Assembly: GCF_000972845.2 (NCBI RefSeq) | Contig: NC_040032.1 | Span: 8,477,269 to 8,541,268, forward strand | Length of the DNA: 64,000 nucleotides | Reading direction: 5' to 3' | Origin: Larimichthys crocea | Taxonomy: Eukaryota > Chordata > Actinopteri > Sciaenidae | Shown: positions 34,798-52,560 of the stretch, piece after piece | Numbering within the stretch: position 1 is the stretch's first letter | Layout: every line of letters begins with the position of its first letter | Made by a program: the position numbers and the translations under genes | The notes under the pieces: generated by a model | The model's database searches: none | The model's input: only the letters and a program-made list of their open reading frames with translations | What the model was told of the DNA's origin: nothing

Positions 34798-35826
34798 AGA
34801 CTGAGAGACTGTAAGACTGAGACTGTGAGACTGTGAGACTGAGACTGAGACTGTAAGACTGTGAGACTGTGAGACTGTGAGACTGAGACTGTGAGACTGA
34901 GACTGTGAGACTGTGAGACTGAGAGACAGTAAGACTGTGAGACTGAGACTGAGAGACTGTGAGACTGAGACTGAGAGACTGAGACTGAGAGACTGTGAGA
35001 CTGTGAGACTGAGAGACTGAGAGACTGTAAGACTGTAAGACTGTAAGACTGTGAGACTGAGACTGTGAGACTGTGAGACTGAGAGACTGTAAGACTGTAA
35101 GACTGTGAGACTGTAAGACTGTGAGACTGTAAGACTGTAAGACTGAGAGACTGTAAGACTGTGAGACTGAGACTGTGAGACTGTAAGACTGTAAGACTGT
35201 GAGACTGAGACTGTGAGACTGTAAGACTGTAAGACTGTGAGACTGAGAGACTGTAAGACTGTGAGACTGTGAGACTGAGAGACTGTGAGACTGTGAGACT
35301 GAGAGACTGTAAGACTGTAAGACTGAGACTGTGAGACTGTGAGACTGTGAGACTGAGACTGAGAGACTGAGAGACTGTAAGACTGAGACTGTGAGACTGT
35401 GAGACTGTAAGACTGTGAAACTGAGAGACTGTAAGACTGTGAGACTGTAAGACTGTGAGACTGAGACTGAGACTGTGAGACTGAGACTGTGAAACTGTGA
35501 GACTGTGAGACTGTAAGACTGAGACTGTAAGACTGTGAGACTGTAAGACTGAGACTGTGAGACTGTAAGACTGTGAGACTACAAGACTGTGAGACTGTAA
35601 GACTGAGACTGTGAGACTGTAAGACTGAGACTGTGAGACTGTAAGACTGTGAGACTGTGAGACTGTAAGACTGTGAGACTGTAAGACTGAGACTGTAAGA
35701 CTGAGACTGAGACTGTAAGACTGAGACTGTAAGACTGAGAATGTGAGACTGTGAGACTGTGAGACTGAGAGACTGTAAGACTGAGAGACTGTAAGACTGA
35801 GAGACTGTGAGACTGTAAGACTGTCT
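34798..35826. repeat. About 1-kb GACTGTGA/GACTGTAA/GACTGA array
   Basis: Over 120 units of 6-8 bp in irregular order, all sharing GACTG. The same motif in reverse complement forms the array at 37600-37760. Confidence 0.95.
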
Positions 35827-35924
35827 TTATTTGACTTGTAATTGTCTCAGAATCTGCTTCGAGCTCCCGTCCCTCCTGATCCTGACTTATTTAAAGAAAA
35901 CTGATCTAAATGTTCTTGTTGTTT

Positions 35925-35990
35925 TTAGGTTGTTTTTAGGTTGTTTTTAGGTTGTTTTTAGGTTGTCTTTAGGTTGTTTTTAGGTTGTCT
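35925..35990. repeat. 11-bp repeat (TTTTTAGGTTG)n, about 6 copies
   Basis: Short tandem array with one TCTTTAGG variant. Confidence 0.9.
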
Positions 35991-36660
35991 GTTGGCTTGA
36001 CTGAACAGTAAGCTGTGAGGAGGCGCAGACCTCAGATCAGTTATGTACGTGTTTGAGTTCTTAACTTGTTTCTCAGATGTTGTGAATCAGGGTCGAGTCC
36101 TGATTACAGTTAAACCAGCACACCGGCGTCCTCTGTGCAGAAGTGTGTCACACCTTCACGTGGAAGTACAAAGAGGAACTGCAGCTTGGTTAGTGACCCG
36201 GCCTCTTCGCTGTTTGGAGAACTCATTGTTAGTCTAAACTCTCAGCTGTAATTTAAATGTCAGGGTACATCCTCCCAACACAGACGTGGCCACGCTTTGT
36301 CATTTAAACAACCAAAAAGAAAAACACATCAATGATTCAGAACCGGCTTAACGTTCTCCAGCTGAAGAGTCTGAGGAGATATCAGCCGGGCTTAAACCAA
36401 CACTAATATCATCGTGAACGGATCATTTGGTGAGAGCAGCTGTAAAAAACAAAAGAACAGAACGGGAAGCTCTTTGTTCTGAAGCTGCTGAAACTCAGAG
36501 ATGAACACCATCATCATTCATAACGTCACATCACTGATATTTAACCAGAGACCATCAGCTGTGTCTGTCCTGTACGAGGCAGAACTGTGAGCGACCTCTG
36601 AACCACAAACTCACCATCACACCACAGAGACCGAGACTTAAAGACAGAGTCTGATCTGCT
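35991..36660. other. Gene-free spacer
   Basis: No recognised exon, RNA gene or repeat. Confidence 0.5.
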
Positions 36661-37541
36661 GGGACTACGTCCAGTTTTAGACAGTCTGCGGGGACGTCAC
36701 GGAGACTACGTCCAGGTTTTAGACAGTCTGCGGGGACGTCACAGAGACTACGTCCAGGTTTTAGACAGTCTGCGGGGACGTCACGGAGACTACGTCCAGG
36801 TTTTAGACAGTCTGCGGGGACGTCACGGAGACTACGTCCAGGTTTTAGACAGTCTGCGGGGACGTCACGGAGACTACGTCCAGGTTTTAGACAGTCTGCG
36901 GGGACGTCACGGAGACTACGTCCAGGTTTTAGACAGTCTGCGGGGACGTCACGGAGACTACGTCCAGGTTTTAGACAGTCTGCGGGGACGTCACGGAGAC
37001 TACGTCCAGGTTTTAGACAGTCTGCGGGGACGTCACGGAGACTACGTCCAGGTTTTAGACAGTCTGCGGGGACGTCACGGAGACTACGTCCAGGTTTTAG
37101 ACAGTCTGCGGGGACGTCACGGAGACTACGTCCAGGTTTTAGACAGTCTGCGGGGACGTCACGGAGACTACGTCCAGGTTTTAGACAGTCTGCGGGGACG
37201 TCACGGAGACTACGTCCAGGTTTTAGACAGTCTGCGGGGACGTCACGGAGACTACGTCCAGGTTTTAGACAGTCTGCGGGGACGTCACGGAGACTACGTC
37301 CAGGTTTTAGACAGTCTGCGGGGACGTCACGGAGACTACGTCCAGGTTTTAGACAGTCTGCGGGGACGTCACGGAGACTACGTCCAGGTTTTAGACAGTC
37401 TGCGGGGACGTCACGGAGACTACGTCCAGGTTTTAGACAGTCTGCAGGGACGTCACAGAGACTACGTCCAGGTTTTAGACAGTCTGCGGGGACGTCACGG
37501 AGACTACGTCCAGGTTTTAGACAGTCTGCAGGGACGTCACA
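36661..37541. repeat. 42-bp minisatellite, about 21 copies
   Basis: The same unit and orientation as 6460-7028, nearly identical through the array. This is the largest array of the family in the window. Confidence 0.96.
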
Positions 37542-37599
37542 TCAGATTATAAAGACACAGAGACACTGTCCTGTAACATGTATGTTCCTTCACTTTAAA

Positions 37600-37760
37600 C
37601 CAGTCTCTCAGTCTTACAGTCTCTCAGTCTTACAGTCTTACAGTCTCTCAGTCTTACAGTCTCACAGTCTCTCAGTCTTACAGTCTTACAGTCTCTCAGT
37701 CTTACAGTCTGTCAGTCTTACAGTCTGTCAGTCTCACAGTCTCTCAGTCTCTCAGTCTTC
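37600..37760. repeat. (CAGTCTTACAGTCTCT)n array
   Basis: Reverse complement of the 34798-35826 motif, lying on the other side of the 42-bp minisatellite. Confidence 0.92.
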
Positions 37761-39090
37761 CGCCGCACTGTCGGCGCCCGTCCTCGTAGTTAAAAGCCGC
37801 CTTGCCGATTCTTAACCACAGGGTCTAAATCAAGTCCTAACAGAGATTGATTTGGGGAAATTTAAAGCCTGGCTCAGTCTCACTCTCGGTATCGACCCGA
37901 TGCTGCCCCGTTACGTTGGCTCGGGTTGCATCGCTGCTTTGCTGCAGAATCTGTGACACTGAGCTGCAATGCTTTTAATAAGGCGGATGTGTATTAATGT
38001 GGCTGGATGTGATTCAGAAAATGAGTTCATCGTGAAGCCCGCCGCTCGCTGCAGGCGTCCTCAAGCCCCCCTCCACCCTCACCACACTGCGGACAGCGAA
38101 CTGGGCCAAGTCCAGAGGCTGCTAAGTGGATGGTGCTGCAGCACTCTGTCTGTTTCTGGGTTTTTTCTGCGTTTCATTCAAACCGTTTGCAAACGTCAGG
38201 CTGAGCAAAGAGGTCGCCACGCGAGGCCGCCGCCTCGACGCGGTGAAGAGCGTCTCCCCTGAAGAATCTCAGAAGATCTGAGGCGTCACTGCAGCGACAG
38301 AGCAGAGTGACTGTGAGCTGCAGTTTGATGCTGTCGCTCATAATCATTCATTCCTCTGCTGCTGCCTAAATATTACACGCCATGTACCATCACTACGAGA
38401 GCGCTAATGATGTTTTCACGACACTTCAAGGTGACACTGCCAAAGTTATTCACAGCATCTCCCGTCAGTTATGTCACAGCCTGATGATGCGACTTCCTCT
38501 CTCCGTGTTTCAGAGGAGCAGCTCCAGAGGGAACTGTTCCAGCTAATGTAAATGTTAAATGCCTGGTCCAGATGAAAGCGGGCTTTGTGTGCGTGGGCCC
38601 GGCTGTATGGAGCTCTTGTTGTGGACGTATGTGGAGGTCAAAGCTCCCTCTGAGCTCAGCAGCAGCACCGAGCTTCATCAACACACAATCAAATCCGTCT
38701 CAAGGCGAGCTGTCGTCTTTAAATGTGTCCTTCAAACATTGAAAATAAGTCTTCTGCCTGATTAATTATTAATGAGGCCGGGCTAAAGGGGGCGAGGGTT
38801 ACCAGGATGTTAATTATTCATTGGCTGGTTGCTCCCTTGTCCACTCTCGAACCGTCAGGGTGCAGACGGCAAACCAGATGATCTGATTTATGTCCGAGTC
38901 CAAGTCTGTCTGTGCACATCTACGTTAAACTGCACCACAAACACCCACGAGGATCCATCAGCTGATAATAAACCTGATCAGCAATCAATACACAACCAAT
39001 AACTAACATTCAGACAACCTTATCATACTTAACTAGTGTTTCTGTAGCGTTGACAGAACGTTCCAGAATTAAAGTGAACTAAAGCTCCCT
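37761..39090. other. Gene-free stretch
   Basis: No exon is supported. Several 65-100-codon frames on both strands have no recognisable motif or clear splice context. Confidence 0.5.
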
Positions 39091-39378
39091 GTGCTGTTAT
39101 ACTGGATATCAGCACGCTGTGATTATCTAGGAGTCGCTGCGTGCTGATATTCAGTATAACAGCACGGCCTCGAGTGTGATATTCTTTAATATATGCACAA
39201 AGCATTTTTAAAATCTCAAACCCTGCCCCTTTAAGAAATATCTGTAACAACACATCACTCTAGAGACACAGACACTAGCAATGTGTTGCTCGGCAACAGC
39301 GCACTGAGGCCGTGCTGTTATACTGAATATCAGCACGTAACGTGCTGATATTCAGTATAACAGCACGGCCTCAGTGCG
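39091..39378. mobile_element. Two hairpin (palindromic) MITE-like elements
   Basis: Hairpin 1 has 25-bp arms at 39091-39115 and 39141-39165 with one mismatch. Hairpin 2 has perfect 39-bp arms at 39300-39338 and 39340-39378 around a single A. Both arms contain GTGCTGTTATACTGAATATC and then AGCAC. Related pieces occur at 4723-4890. A short non-autonomous transposon is the best reading. Confidence 0.75.
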
Positions 39379-41660
39379 ATATCAGTGTGTCGACCTCTCT
39401 TGACCTCCAGCTTCACTGTCTTACAGTAAACTGGCTGTTTTTAGAAGCGGCTTCAGTTTCAGTTCTTTATTTTGGTCGCCAGAAACACGGTTTGTTTTTT
39501 ATTTTCACTGATGGCGGATGAGCAATGAATGAACCTCCTCCCTTCAGTGAATACAAAGAGGAAGTACGCTCAGCCTCCTATAGCATTGTCCATATTAAAA
39601 AGTCACTTCCTCTTGTAATAAATAGCACAGAGCGATGCCCTCTCAGACTCATTTAAGCTCCATTGTTTTGGACCGTGACCTGCGTTGGAGAAAGTACCGT
39701 CTGTAGCTCGGGCTATTGTTTGACATGTTTGCCATGACATCGACACTGTGCTGTGCCACTTCCTGTGTATCTGAAAATACACCTCAGTGTGTGTGACTGT
39801 GCTGACTCTATGAAAGCTTCATACATGTGGTACGCAGCCACAGGAAGAGCAGCTGTCCCGCCGTGAACGCCGATGAAACGAAAAGGAACTGACCCTCAGC
39901 GTCACCATGTCCAGGTCCAGTTCTGCTGCGCCTGCTCGGTCCGCAGTGAAAACAGAATATTTCTTTAACAGCAGGAAGAGACGCTGACCTCCTCTGCTTC
40001 CTCACCGTCCCTATTGTCTGCTCAAACCGAGCCGAGCCCGTGAAATGGCTGCAGCGCCGACACAAACTAAGAAAGTCGACTGCGGTTTCTCTGAATGACA
40101 CTTTCAAACGGAGCGGCACCGGCTCAGCTCGGGTCTGTTCAAACACTGAGACTTCAGAGCAGATGAAGGTTTGTTTGTGCTGCTCTAAACCTGAACGTAT
40201 GCTTCAGCATTAATGAGACGTCACACGTTACCCGTCATGCATCGTGCTCAGAGGACAGAGTTGGACTGGACGATGCGTTCACAGACGATGGTTGTTGGAA
40301 GTGTTCGTCCTGTGTTCGATGCTGTCTGCAGGCCTGAACATCACGACACACATGATTGGTTCTCAGCCTGGTCCTGGTTACAGAGCTTTCTTCTGATCTG
40401 GAGTTTCAGTGTTTGTTTCTGTTGAAGTGAGGTTGAATTCAAACATTAAACAAACGTTGTGCTAACGTTCTGTCCCCTCTGCGATGAGAAGTTGCTGCAG
40501 GTTGCAGCCTGTCTCTTCGTGGCGGCCGTGGTCGGTTCACACGGCGGCTCTGACCTACATAAAGACGAGCAGCCTGCGCTGGTGACGACGATGATAGCGG
40601 GCCGGGTTCTGATGTTCTGAGCGTGTTCTGTAGGTCTGTGGCTTCCTTTGAATGAAGGACGCTGCAGTGCATCATGGGAATTACTACTGTGCACTAATGC
40701 TCGATTCACACCTCGTCAGAGTCTGCCCACGGCCACTTCAACGCCGTTTGTACTCAAGTATAAAGTTCATTAAAATAATGAAGAGGAAGAGGAGTGTGGC
40801 AGAACGTCTCCTGGTCTCAGGTCTGGTCTCAGGTCTGGTCTCAGGTCTGGTCTCAGGTGTGCGGCGCCTGTTTGACCCGGTAAGGACTCGACAGCCTCAA
40901 ACTGCTCTCACTTCTTCATCAGGGCCGAAATGAAACAGTTGAGGTTGCAACTTCCTCCTGACGCCTGTGACACAACAGAGTCTGAAATAAACGCGCTGAT
41001 GATCTGCAGCGTGTTTCACAGCGTAACATCCTTCACGAGGACGTCAGCGCCGATTCTTTCCGCCTGTTTGACTCGCGTGAGGACGACGTGGTTCAGCTCT
41101 GAACAGCCTCGAGTGCTCTCGTCCTGTAAGAGCAGCGAGAACAATGAGAAGGAGCCACTGCACCGCCTCATGCTGTAATGTATGTGTGACATAACGGAGC
41201 TCACTGTGTTTTTCAGAAAGTTACAACACGGAGTCTAAATATATCAGCACATGATGACGTGAAGCAGCTTCACATGTTCTAACGGACACTGACTGTCACT
41301 CATCTTTGAGTTTGACTCCTCAGCCGCTGTTTAAAGACGTCTTCATGTCAAACTGTTTTATTCTGTGATGCTACACGAGGTCTGATCTCACATTTAGACC
41401 AGAGGCCACCACAGACAGGATGGGAGGAGGCTAAGAGGATCCAGCAGCATCCTGCCATCCACCCGATGAGAAGAGGCTGACCAACTGCCTCCCTCGCTGA
41501 GCCCCCACAGGGAGCCTGCAAAATGATGGAGGAGCGATCCGACGCTCAGCCCGGAGCACAAATCTGCCCGGTGACCTCGCAACGCCTCAGTCTGACTCTC
41601 AAAGTCACCGTGCTCGTGAAGACAGCCGACCGACGGCGACGCTCTGAGGACGACGCATGA
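39379..41660. other. Gene-free stretch with a 12-bp repeat
   Basis: At about 40808-40858 GGTCTCAGGTCT is repeated four times. No coding exon is supported elsewhere. I looked for Rel-homology (RELA) and RNASEH2C sequence, expected from human synteny, and saw none. Confidence 0.5.
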
Positions 41661-42305
41661 AGATGTTCACATGAACCTGAACGCACCATGATGTTCACGT
41701 GAACCTGAACGCACCATGATGTTCACGTGAACCTGAACGCACCACGATGTTCACGTGAACCTGAACGCACCACGATGTTCACGTGAACCTGAACGCACCA
41801 CGATGTTCACGTGAACCTGAACGCACCACAATGTTCATGTGAACCTGAACGCACCACAATGTTCATGTGAACCTGAACGCACCACGATGTTCATGTGAAC
41901 CTGAACGCACCATGATGTTCATGTGAACCTGAACGCACCACAATGTACATGTGAACCTGAACACATCATGAACCTGAACGCATCACGATGTTCATGTAAA
42001 CCTGAACACACCATGATGTTCTCATGAACCTGAACACATCATGAACCTGAATGCATCACGATGTTCATGTGAACCTGAACGCACCATGATATTCCCATGA
42101 ACCTGAACGCACCATGAACCTAAACGCACGATGATGTTCTCATAAACCTGAACGCACCATGAACCTGAACGCACCATGATGTTCTCATGAACCTGAACGC
42201 ACCATGAACCTGAACACACCATGATGTTCATGTGAACCTGAACGCATCATGATGTTCTCATGAACCTGAACGCACCACGATGTTCTCATGAACCTGAACG
42301 CACCA
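41661..42305. repeat. About 28-bp minisatellite, over 20 copies
   Basis: The unit is GTGAACCTGAACGCACCATG followed by ATGTTCAC. Copies vary (CACGATG, ATGTTCTCATGAACC, GAACACACC) and some are truncated, so the array is older than the 42-bp arrays. Confidence 0.93.
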
Positions 42306-43295
42306 TGACACTCTCTGGGTTCTTGTTTGCTGCAGGAAATAAAAGTAGGCCGATGGACTGAAGAGTCCTCTGACGCTGCTGCCTCCTACTCAACCTGGAA
42401 TATTACCACAGAAGAAGAAGAGGCCTGAGTCCTCCTGCAGGGACGTTACAGACGTTTCAGTCCAACATGTCAAACTTGACGGTCGACAAATCAAACGTCC
42501 TTGTTTCAGCTGCAGACTCGAGGACGACGACTTAAAGGAGTCTGAGTGAAGTTAACCAGTCACCAGCTGACAAACACCACCCGCCCTCCGTCAGTGTCGC
42601 CGTGCAGAACTCGATGAAGTCACTTGGAGTCCTCGTGGGTCGAGCTGCGTTTTATTGTCACGGTGAACGCCATGGTGCACAAGGAGCCGACCACGGGGGG
42701 GGGGGGGGCTTATATAAGCTGCTGCTCGCCTCCATCACCACCTCCACCCCCTGGCTCTCCATCCCTGTCTTTCTTTCCATCAAACGCCTCGTAAACACAC
42801 ATCCTAAATTAGTGCGGGGGTGGGGGTGGAGGGAGGTGGGGGTCTGACTGCATCCCTTATTTTGTGCCACCTTGAAAACACCACCCTAACACCATCATTG
42901 TTTGTGCACATCATCACCCCCCCTCGCCTGCCTGCACGCCGCAGACTGATCTGTCCTTCACAGAAATCCTCTTTTTGTTCCCTCCATCCTCCCCTCCCTC
43001 CTCCACCTTGCCCTCATCCCTCCGTCCTGCAGCCGCGAGCTTTTCACAGCGGCTCCTCCACAATGTCATAAGGCAGCGTCCTGCACGAGGCAGGAGCGCA
43101 CAATGGAGGGAGGACGAGCGAGATGATGGGGGGCTAGAGCCAGGAGAGGTGGAGGAGGAGGGGGAGGCGAGGGGGAGGAGAGGGGGGAGGAGGAGGAGGC
43201 CGGGGATGAAATGCGACAAAGGTTCAAACCTTCACTGTGGCGTGTAAACGGCGTGAGCACAAAGAGCCGACCTGATGTGACGAGCGTTCTTTCAT
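42306..43295. other. Gene-free stretch, C- and G-rich tracts
   Basis: Contains a run of ten G near 42697-42708, CCTCC/CTCC-rich sequence, and a purine-rich GGAGGAGG tract at about 43145-43205. No exon is recognised. Confidence 0.5.
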
Positions 43296-43299
43296 ACGC

Positions 43300-43338
43300 G
43301 CGTGTGTGTGTGTGTGTGTGTGTGTGTAGCGGTATGTG

Positions 43339-43376
<38 letters not shown>
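43300..43376. repeat. Adjacent (GT)n and (CA)n runs
   Basis: A GT run (about 43302-43327) is followed after about 15 bp by a CA run (about 43340-43374). Being complementary, the runs can fold into a hairpin. Confidence 0.92.
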
Positions 43377-43911
43377 TGTGCATGAACGACGCCAGGAGAA
43401 AAAAGGCTTACCTCCACATTTCAGCTGCGCTCCACCCGGCCTGCTTCCATCCTGTTCCTCTCTGCCGACTCCCTCCCCTCCTCTCCCCATGACAGCATTT
43501 TTCTGCTATCTATCTCCACGGTGAGGCTGCTCCTCCTCCACCTCCACCTCCTCCTTCAGTTCCTCCTGCTCTCTTCCTCTGTCCAAAAATAAAATGAAAG
43601 CAGCCGAGCGAGCGAACACTTCCCGATCAGCCGGCTCCTCTGTTCTGTTGTTAAAGTCAAGAGGCAGGTTGATTTGTGCCGTCCTCCTCCTCCTCCTCCT
43701 CCTCCTCCTTCTTCTTTCTCTCCCTTGCTCTGAATCTATCCATTCACATCACAGCAGAGCCCACCCCCCTCTCTCCTCCTCTGTCTCTCCTCCTCTCTCT
43801 CCTCCCCCCTCCTCATCAGAGGGAGGCTGAAACACAAACTACATTTAAAGGAGCTGATTTAAACAACACGTATGAACACGTGAAGATGTTTCTGCAGAGC
43901 GGAGATAAAGG

Positions 43912-43952
<41 letters not shown>

Positions 43953-44131
43953 GTAGTCACAACAAACACACAACCTGCTCCAGAACAATGAGAGTGGAGC
44001 TCACATTTCCCATCAGCCCCTGCAGCGTGTCACACACACATACCTGTGAGTGTGGATGGAGAGGACAGCTCGGGGTCCGCCACCGTCACCCCCGACGACC
44101 GCGCGGAGGCTCGACCCGGCCGACCAGATGG

Positions 44132-44165
<34 letters not shown>

Positions 44166-44209
44166 GCAGGTCAGGGGATGGTGTGTGAGGGGGTGGGGTG
44201 GAGGTGGAG

Positions 44210-44251
<42 letters not shown>

Positions 44252-44314
44252 TGATGAGATAAGAAACATAAAAACAGACAGATGATGATAGCAAACAGTT
44301 TACTTCAAAACAAG
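43377..44314. other. Gene-free stretch with microsatellites
   Basis: Contains a CTC run near 43682-43710 and GT runs near 43913-43951, 44131-44162 and 44211-44249. No exon is recognised. Confidence 0.6.
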
Positions 44315-44331
44315 TGTGTGTGTGTGTTACA

Positions 44332-44363
<32 letters not shown>

Positions 44364-44878
44364 TAGTGTTACAGTGTGTGTGTGTGTGTGTGTGTGTATG
44401 TTAGTGCTACAGTGTGTGTGTGTGTGTGTGTGTGTATGTTAGTGTTACAGTGTGTGTGTGTGTGTATGTTACAGTGTGTGTGTGTGTGTATGTTACAGTG
44501 TGTGTGTGTATCTGTGTATGTGTGTATGTTACAGTGTGTGTGTTACAGTGTGTGTGTGTATCTGTATATGTGTGTGTTACAGTGTGTGTGTGTGTGTATG
44601 TTACAGTGTGTGTGTTACAGTGTGTGTGTGTGTGTGTATCTGTGTATGTATGTGTGTGTGTGTGTATGTGTGTGTGTGTATCTGTGTATGTATGTGTGTG
44701 TGTGTGTATGTGTGTGTGTGTATCTGTGTATGTATGTGTGTGTGTGTGTATGTGTGTGTGTGTATCTGTGTATGTATGTGTGTGTGTGTGTATGTGTGTG
44801 TGTGTATCTGTGTATGTATGTGTGTGTGTGTGTATGTGTGTGTGTGTATCTGTGTATGTATGTGTGTGTGTGTGTGTG
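44315..44878. repeat. GT-rich compound array with a 42-bp higher-order unit
   Basis: GT runs separated by TATGTTACAG or TATGTTAGTG in the first part. From about 44635 a 42-bp unit TATCTGTGTATGTATGTGTG then GT/TATGTG repeats about six times. Long Cys-Val frames here are artefacts. Confidence 0.93.
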
Positions 44879-44995
44879 GTCTTACTGGTGTGTCTGTTGC
44901 TCCATCGTTGCGCTGCAGTGACACCTGGTGGAGACGACCGTCTGCACATGCTCAGTTTGAAGCTGTAAATCATTATTTAAAGATATTAAAGGTGA

Positions 44996-45180
44996 TTAAT
45001 TAACTTTAAAAAAAGATAAATATTTAAAAAACAATCAAAGAGAAGCAGAAGATGTTAACGAGCTGAAATTAATCAATAAACAAAGAAAAGAAATAAAGAA
45101 CTCAAATATAAAGATAATAAAATTAAAGATGGATCAGCTGTTCAACTGATTATTGATCATGTGACCTTCAAACTTCAGAC
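44996..45180. other. AT-rich spacer
   Basis: A-rich, no gene or clear repeat. Confidence 0.5.
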
Positions 45181-45184
45181 AGTT

Positions 45185-45450
45185 AACGTAATATTGACCT
45201 AACATTATCCTAACGTTAACGTAATATTGACCTAACGTTAACCTAACGTTAACGTAATATTGACCTAACATTATTCTAACGTTAACGTAATATTGACCTA
45301 ACATTATTGTAACGTTAACGTAATATTGACCTAACATTATCCTAACGTTGACGTAATATTGACCTAATATTAACCTAACGTTAACCTAACATTAACCTAA
45401 CGTTAACGTAATATTAACAGTGACATTACATTAACGTTAGCCAAACGTTA
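45185..45450. repeat. TAACGTTAACGTAATATTGACC-type repeat
   Basis: Irregular tandem copies of about 35 bp containing the palindromes GTTAAC and AATATT. The unit reads open on one strand by chance. Confidence 0.88.
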
Positions 45451-45589
45451 AAATGTTAACTAATATTACACTTTCTATTTTTAACTGTTAAATTAATGTT
45501 AAATTAATGTTGCATTAGACAGTCATAAATATATAAGTTATACAGCACAGCTCATTTTTTTATCTCATCGTATATTTATATTAAATATA

Positions 45590-45830
45590 ATTTAAACGTT
45601 ATCAAACATATTTTAAACATTATCAAACATGTTTTAAACATTATCAAACATATTTCAAACGTTATCAAACATATTTTAAACGTTATCAAACATTTTAAAC
45701 GTTATTAAACATATTTTACGTTATCAAACATATTTTAAATGTTATCAAACATATTTTAAACGTTATTAAACATATTTTAAACGTTATTAAACATATTTTA
45801 AACATTATTAAACATTTTAAACTGACGTGT
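45590..45830. repeat. About 21-bp repeat (CGTTATCAAACATATTTTAAA)n
   Basis: About 11 copies with ATTA/ATCA variation and a few short units; scattered copies continue to about 45970. Confidence 0.9.
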
Positions 45831-45970
45831 TTTGAGCTAACGTGTTCGTTAGCTAGCTAATATTACTCACCAGTTAAAACATTTAAAAACGTTTGAAACG
45901 TTTAAAATATGAAATTTGAACTAATTAATTTTAAATCGACATATTTTAAACGTTATTAAACATATTTTAA

Positions 45971-46517
45971 CTTCTGTAAAACATGTTTAAACTGAGCTAA
46001 CAGCAGTTAGCATCGTTAGCTCGTTCAAACTCACCGTCAGACAGGCCAGAGACAGAGACAGTCTGTCCACAGAGACAGAGACAGAGACAGTCTGTGTGTG
46101 TGTGTGTGTGTGTGCCGGCCTCATTAATCCACAGAAATATTCACAAACAGGTTAATTGGTGCACCTGACACACACCTGATCAGACCTACCTGGTTCTGTC
46201 CTCGTGTATAGGTGAAGCTGGACACGAAAGTCTCACATCTACCTGTGAGCTGGCTCTGACCCTCTGCACCTGTCGGTCAGGTAAACTCCTCCATCACTGA
46301 GGCAGGATGTTTATTTGAGTTTGAGCAGACTGGATCACTGTTTAATCAATTCATTTGATTTATTGATCACAAACAGGTGCTGTGACTGTACAGGTGTACC
46401 TGCTTCATTATTATCTATATGATCACACTGATGTTCATAACACCACTGTATCAGATTTATTCTGTCTACAGATGTTTGTGTACCTGTGAAGCTCGTATCT
46501 TCCACTGTGTTCACTCA

Positions 46518-46558
<41 letters not shown>

Positions 46559-47597
46559 TCTCTTTGTCAACACCTAAATATTCAGTTTGATGTTGTAGTT
46601 TGCAGTGACGTCACACTGAACTGTTATAATATTCTGTGCACTCTGCTCATACATGAACATTTCTGCACAGCAGCGCTTTCATTTCAGAACATGTTGATTT
46701 AATTTATTTTTAATATTTGAATTTTTATCTTCTATTTTTTATTTGTTTATTCTTTACTTTGTAATAAATCTGATTCTGATCATAGAGAAGTGTTTCTAAT
46801 TATTTCTGTTTACAAACATGACTGAATAATAATCCTAACACACACACTGAGCTCGTCTGGATCAAATATGGAACACACACCTGACCTGTTTGCTTCCTTA
46901 CCTGTGAACACCTGCAGCTCCCTCAGCCAATGAAAACACAGAAACACTTTGATGTGTTTAAAGATGTTTTTTTTTTTCTTCTCATATCAAACGTTCAAAC
47001 TTCCTGTGAAGTGTCATTAAAGATAAATCTGCACATCGTGACTGTAAACATCAAACACAAACTCACGCGGACGCCTGTTCGTCCGTTTACACGCAGTAAA
47101 AAACAAAAAGACTGTACATCACATTTACAGAGCGAGAAGACTGACTGTCAGAGGTGAACCTGAATCCACCACAGCGACGTCTGTCTGTTCAGAGGAACTT
47201 TCAAATTAAAGTTCATTTAGTTTACAATCTGCAGGTGTCTTATTCTGAAATCACTTCCTGTTTACGCGAGGACACTTTGGTCGACTGACGTGCTAAGCTA
47301 ACGCGTTTCGTCATCGACTTTGTGAAATTAAATCTTCTGGACTTCACATGAATTACTCGTTATGTTTCATTTACATATTCAACAGACGCCGTGTCGCTTT
47401 AACGAGCGCCGGTCGTTAACCTGACACAGCAGAAGGGTTTTATTTTGGCGGGGTCCCCACAGTCTGTTATATATACTGAATATTCACAATAAAAGCATGT
47501 GGAGTGAAGAACCATTCTCTGATCCACCGTTCGTTTGTCAGTCTGTGAACCGAGCGGTCCGGTCCGGTCGGTGGAGGGTTCAGAACCGGGTCGGACT
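45971..47597. other. Gene-free stretch downstream of kat5
   Basis: Contains GT at about 46087-46113 and CA at about 46519-46556 microsatellites. AATAAAA near 47489 reads on the plus strand, so it is not a kat5 polyadenylation signal. The kat5 3' UTR begins at 47597 and runs to lower coordinates. Confidence 0.5.

Positions 47598-52560
<4,963 letters not shown>

Noticed and set aside
41661..42305. Coding repeat of the 28-bp array
   Set aside because: Unit length is not a multiple of 3 and stops occur; it is a minisatellite.
44376..44970. Cys-Val and Thr-His-rich frames of 180 or more codons
   Set aside because: Translations of GT/CA microsatellites in every frame.
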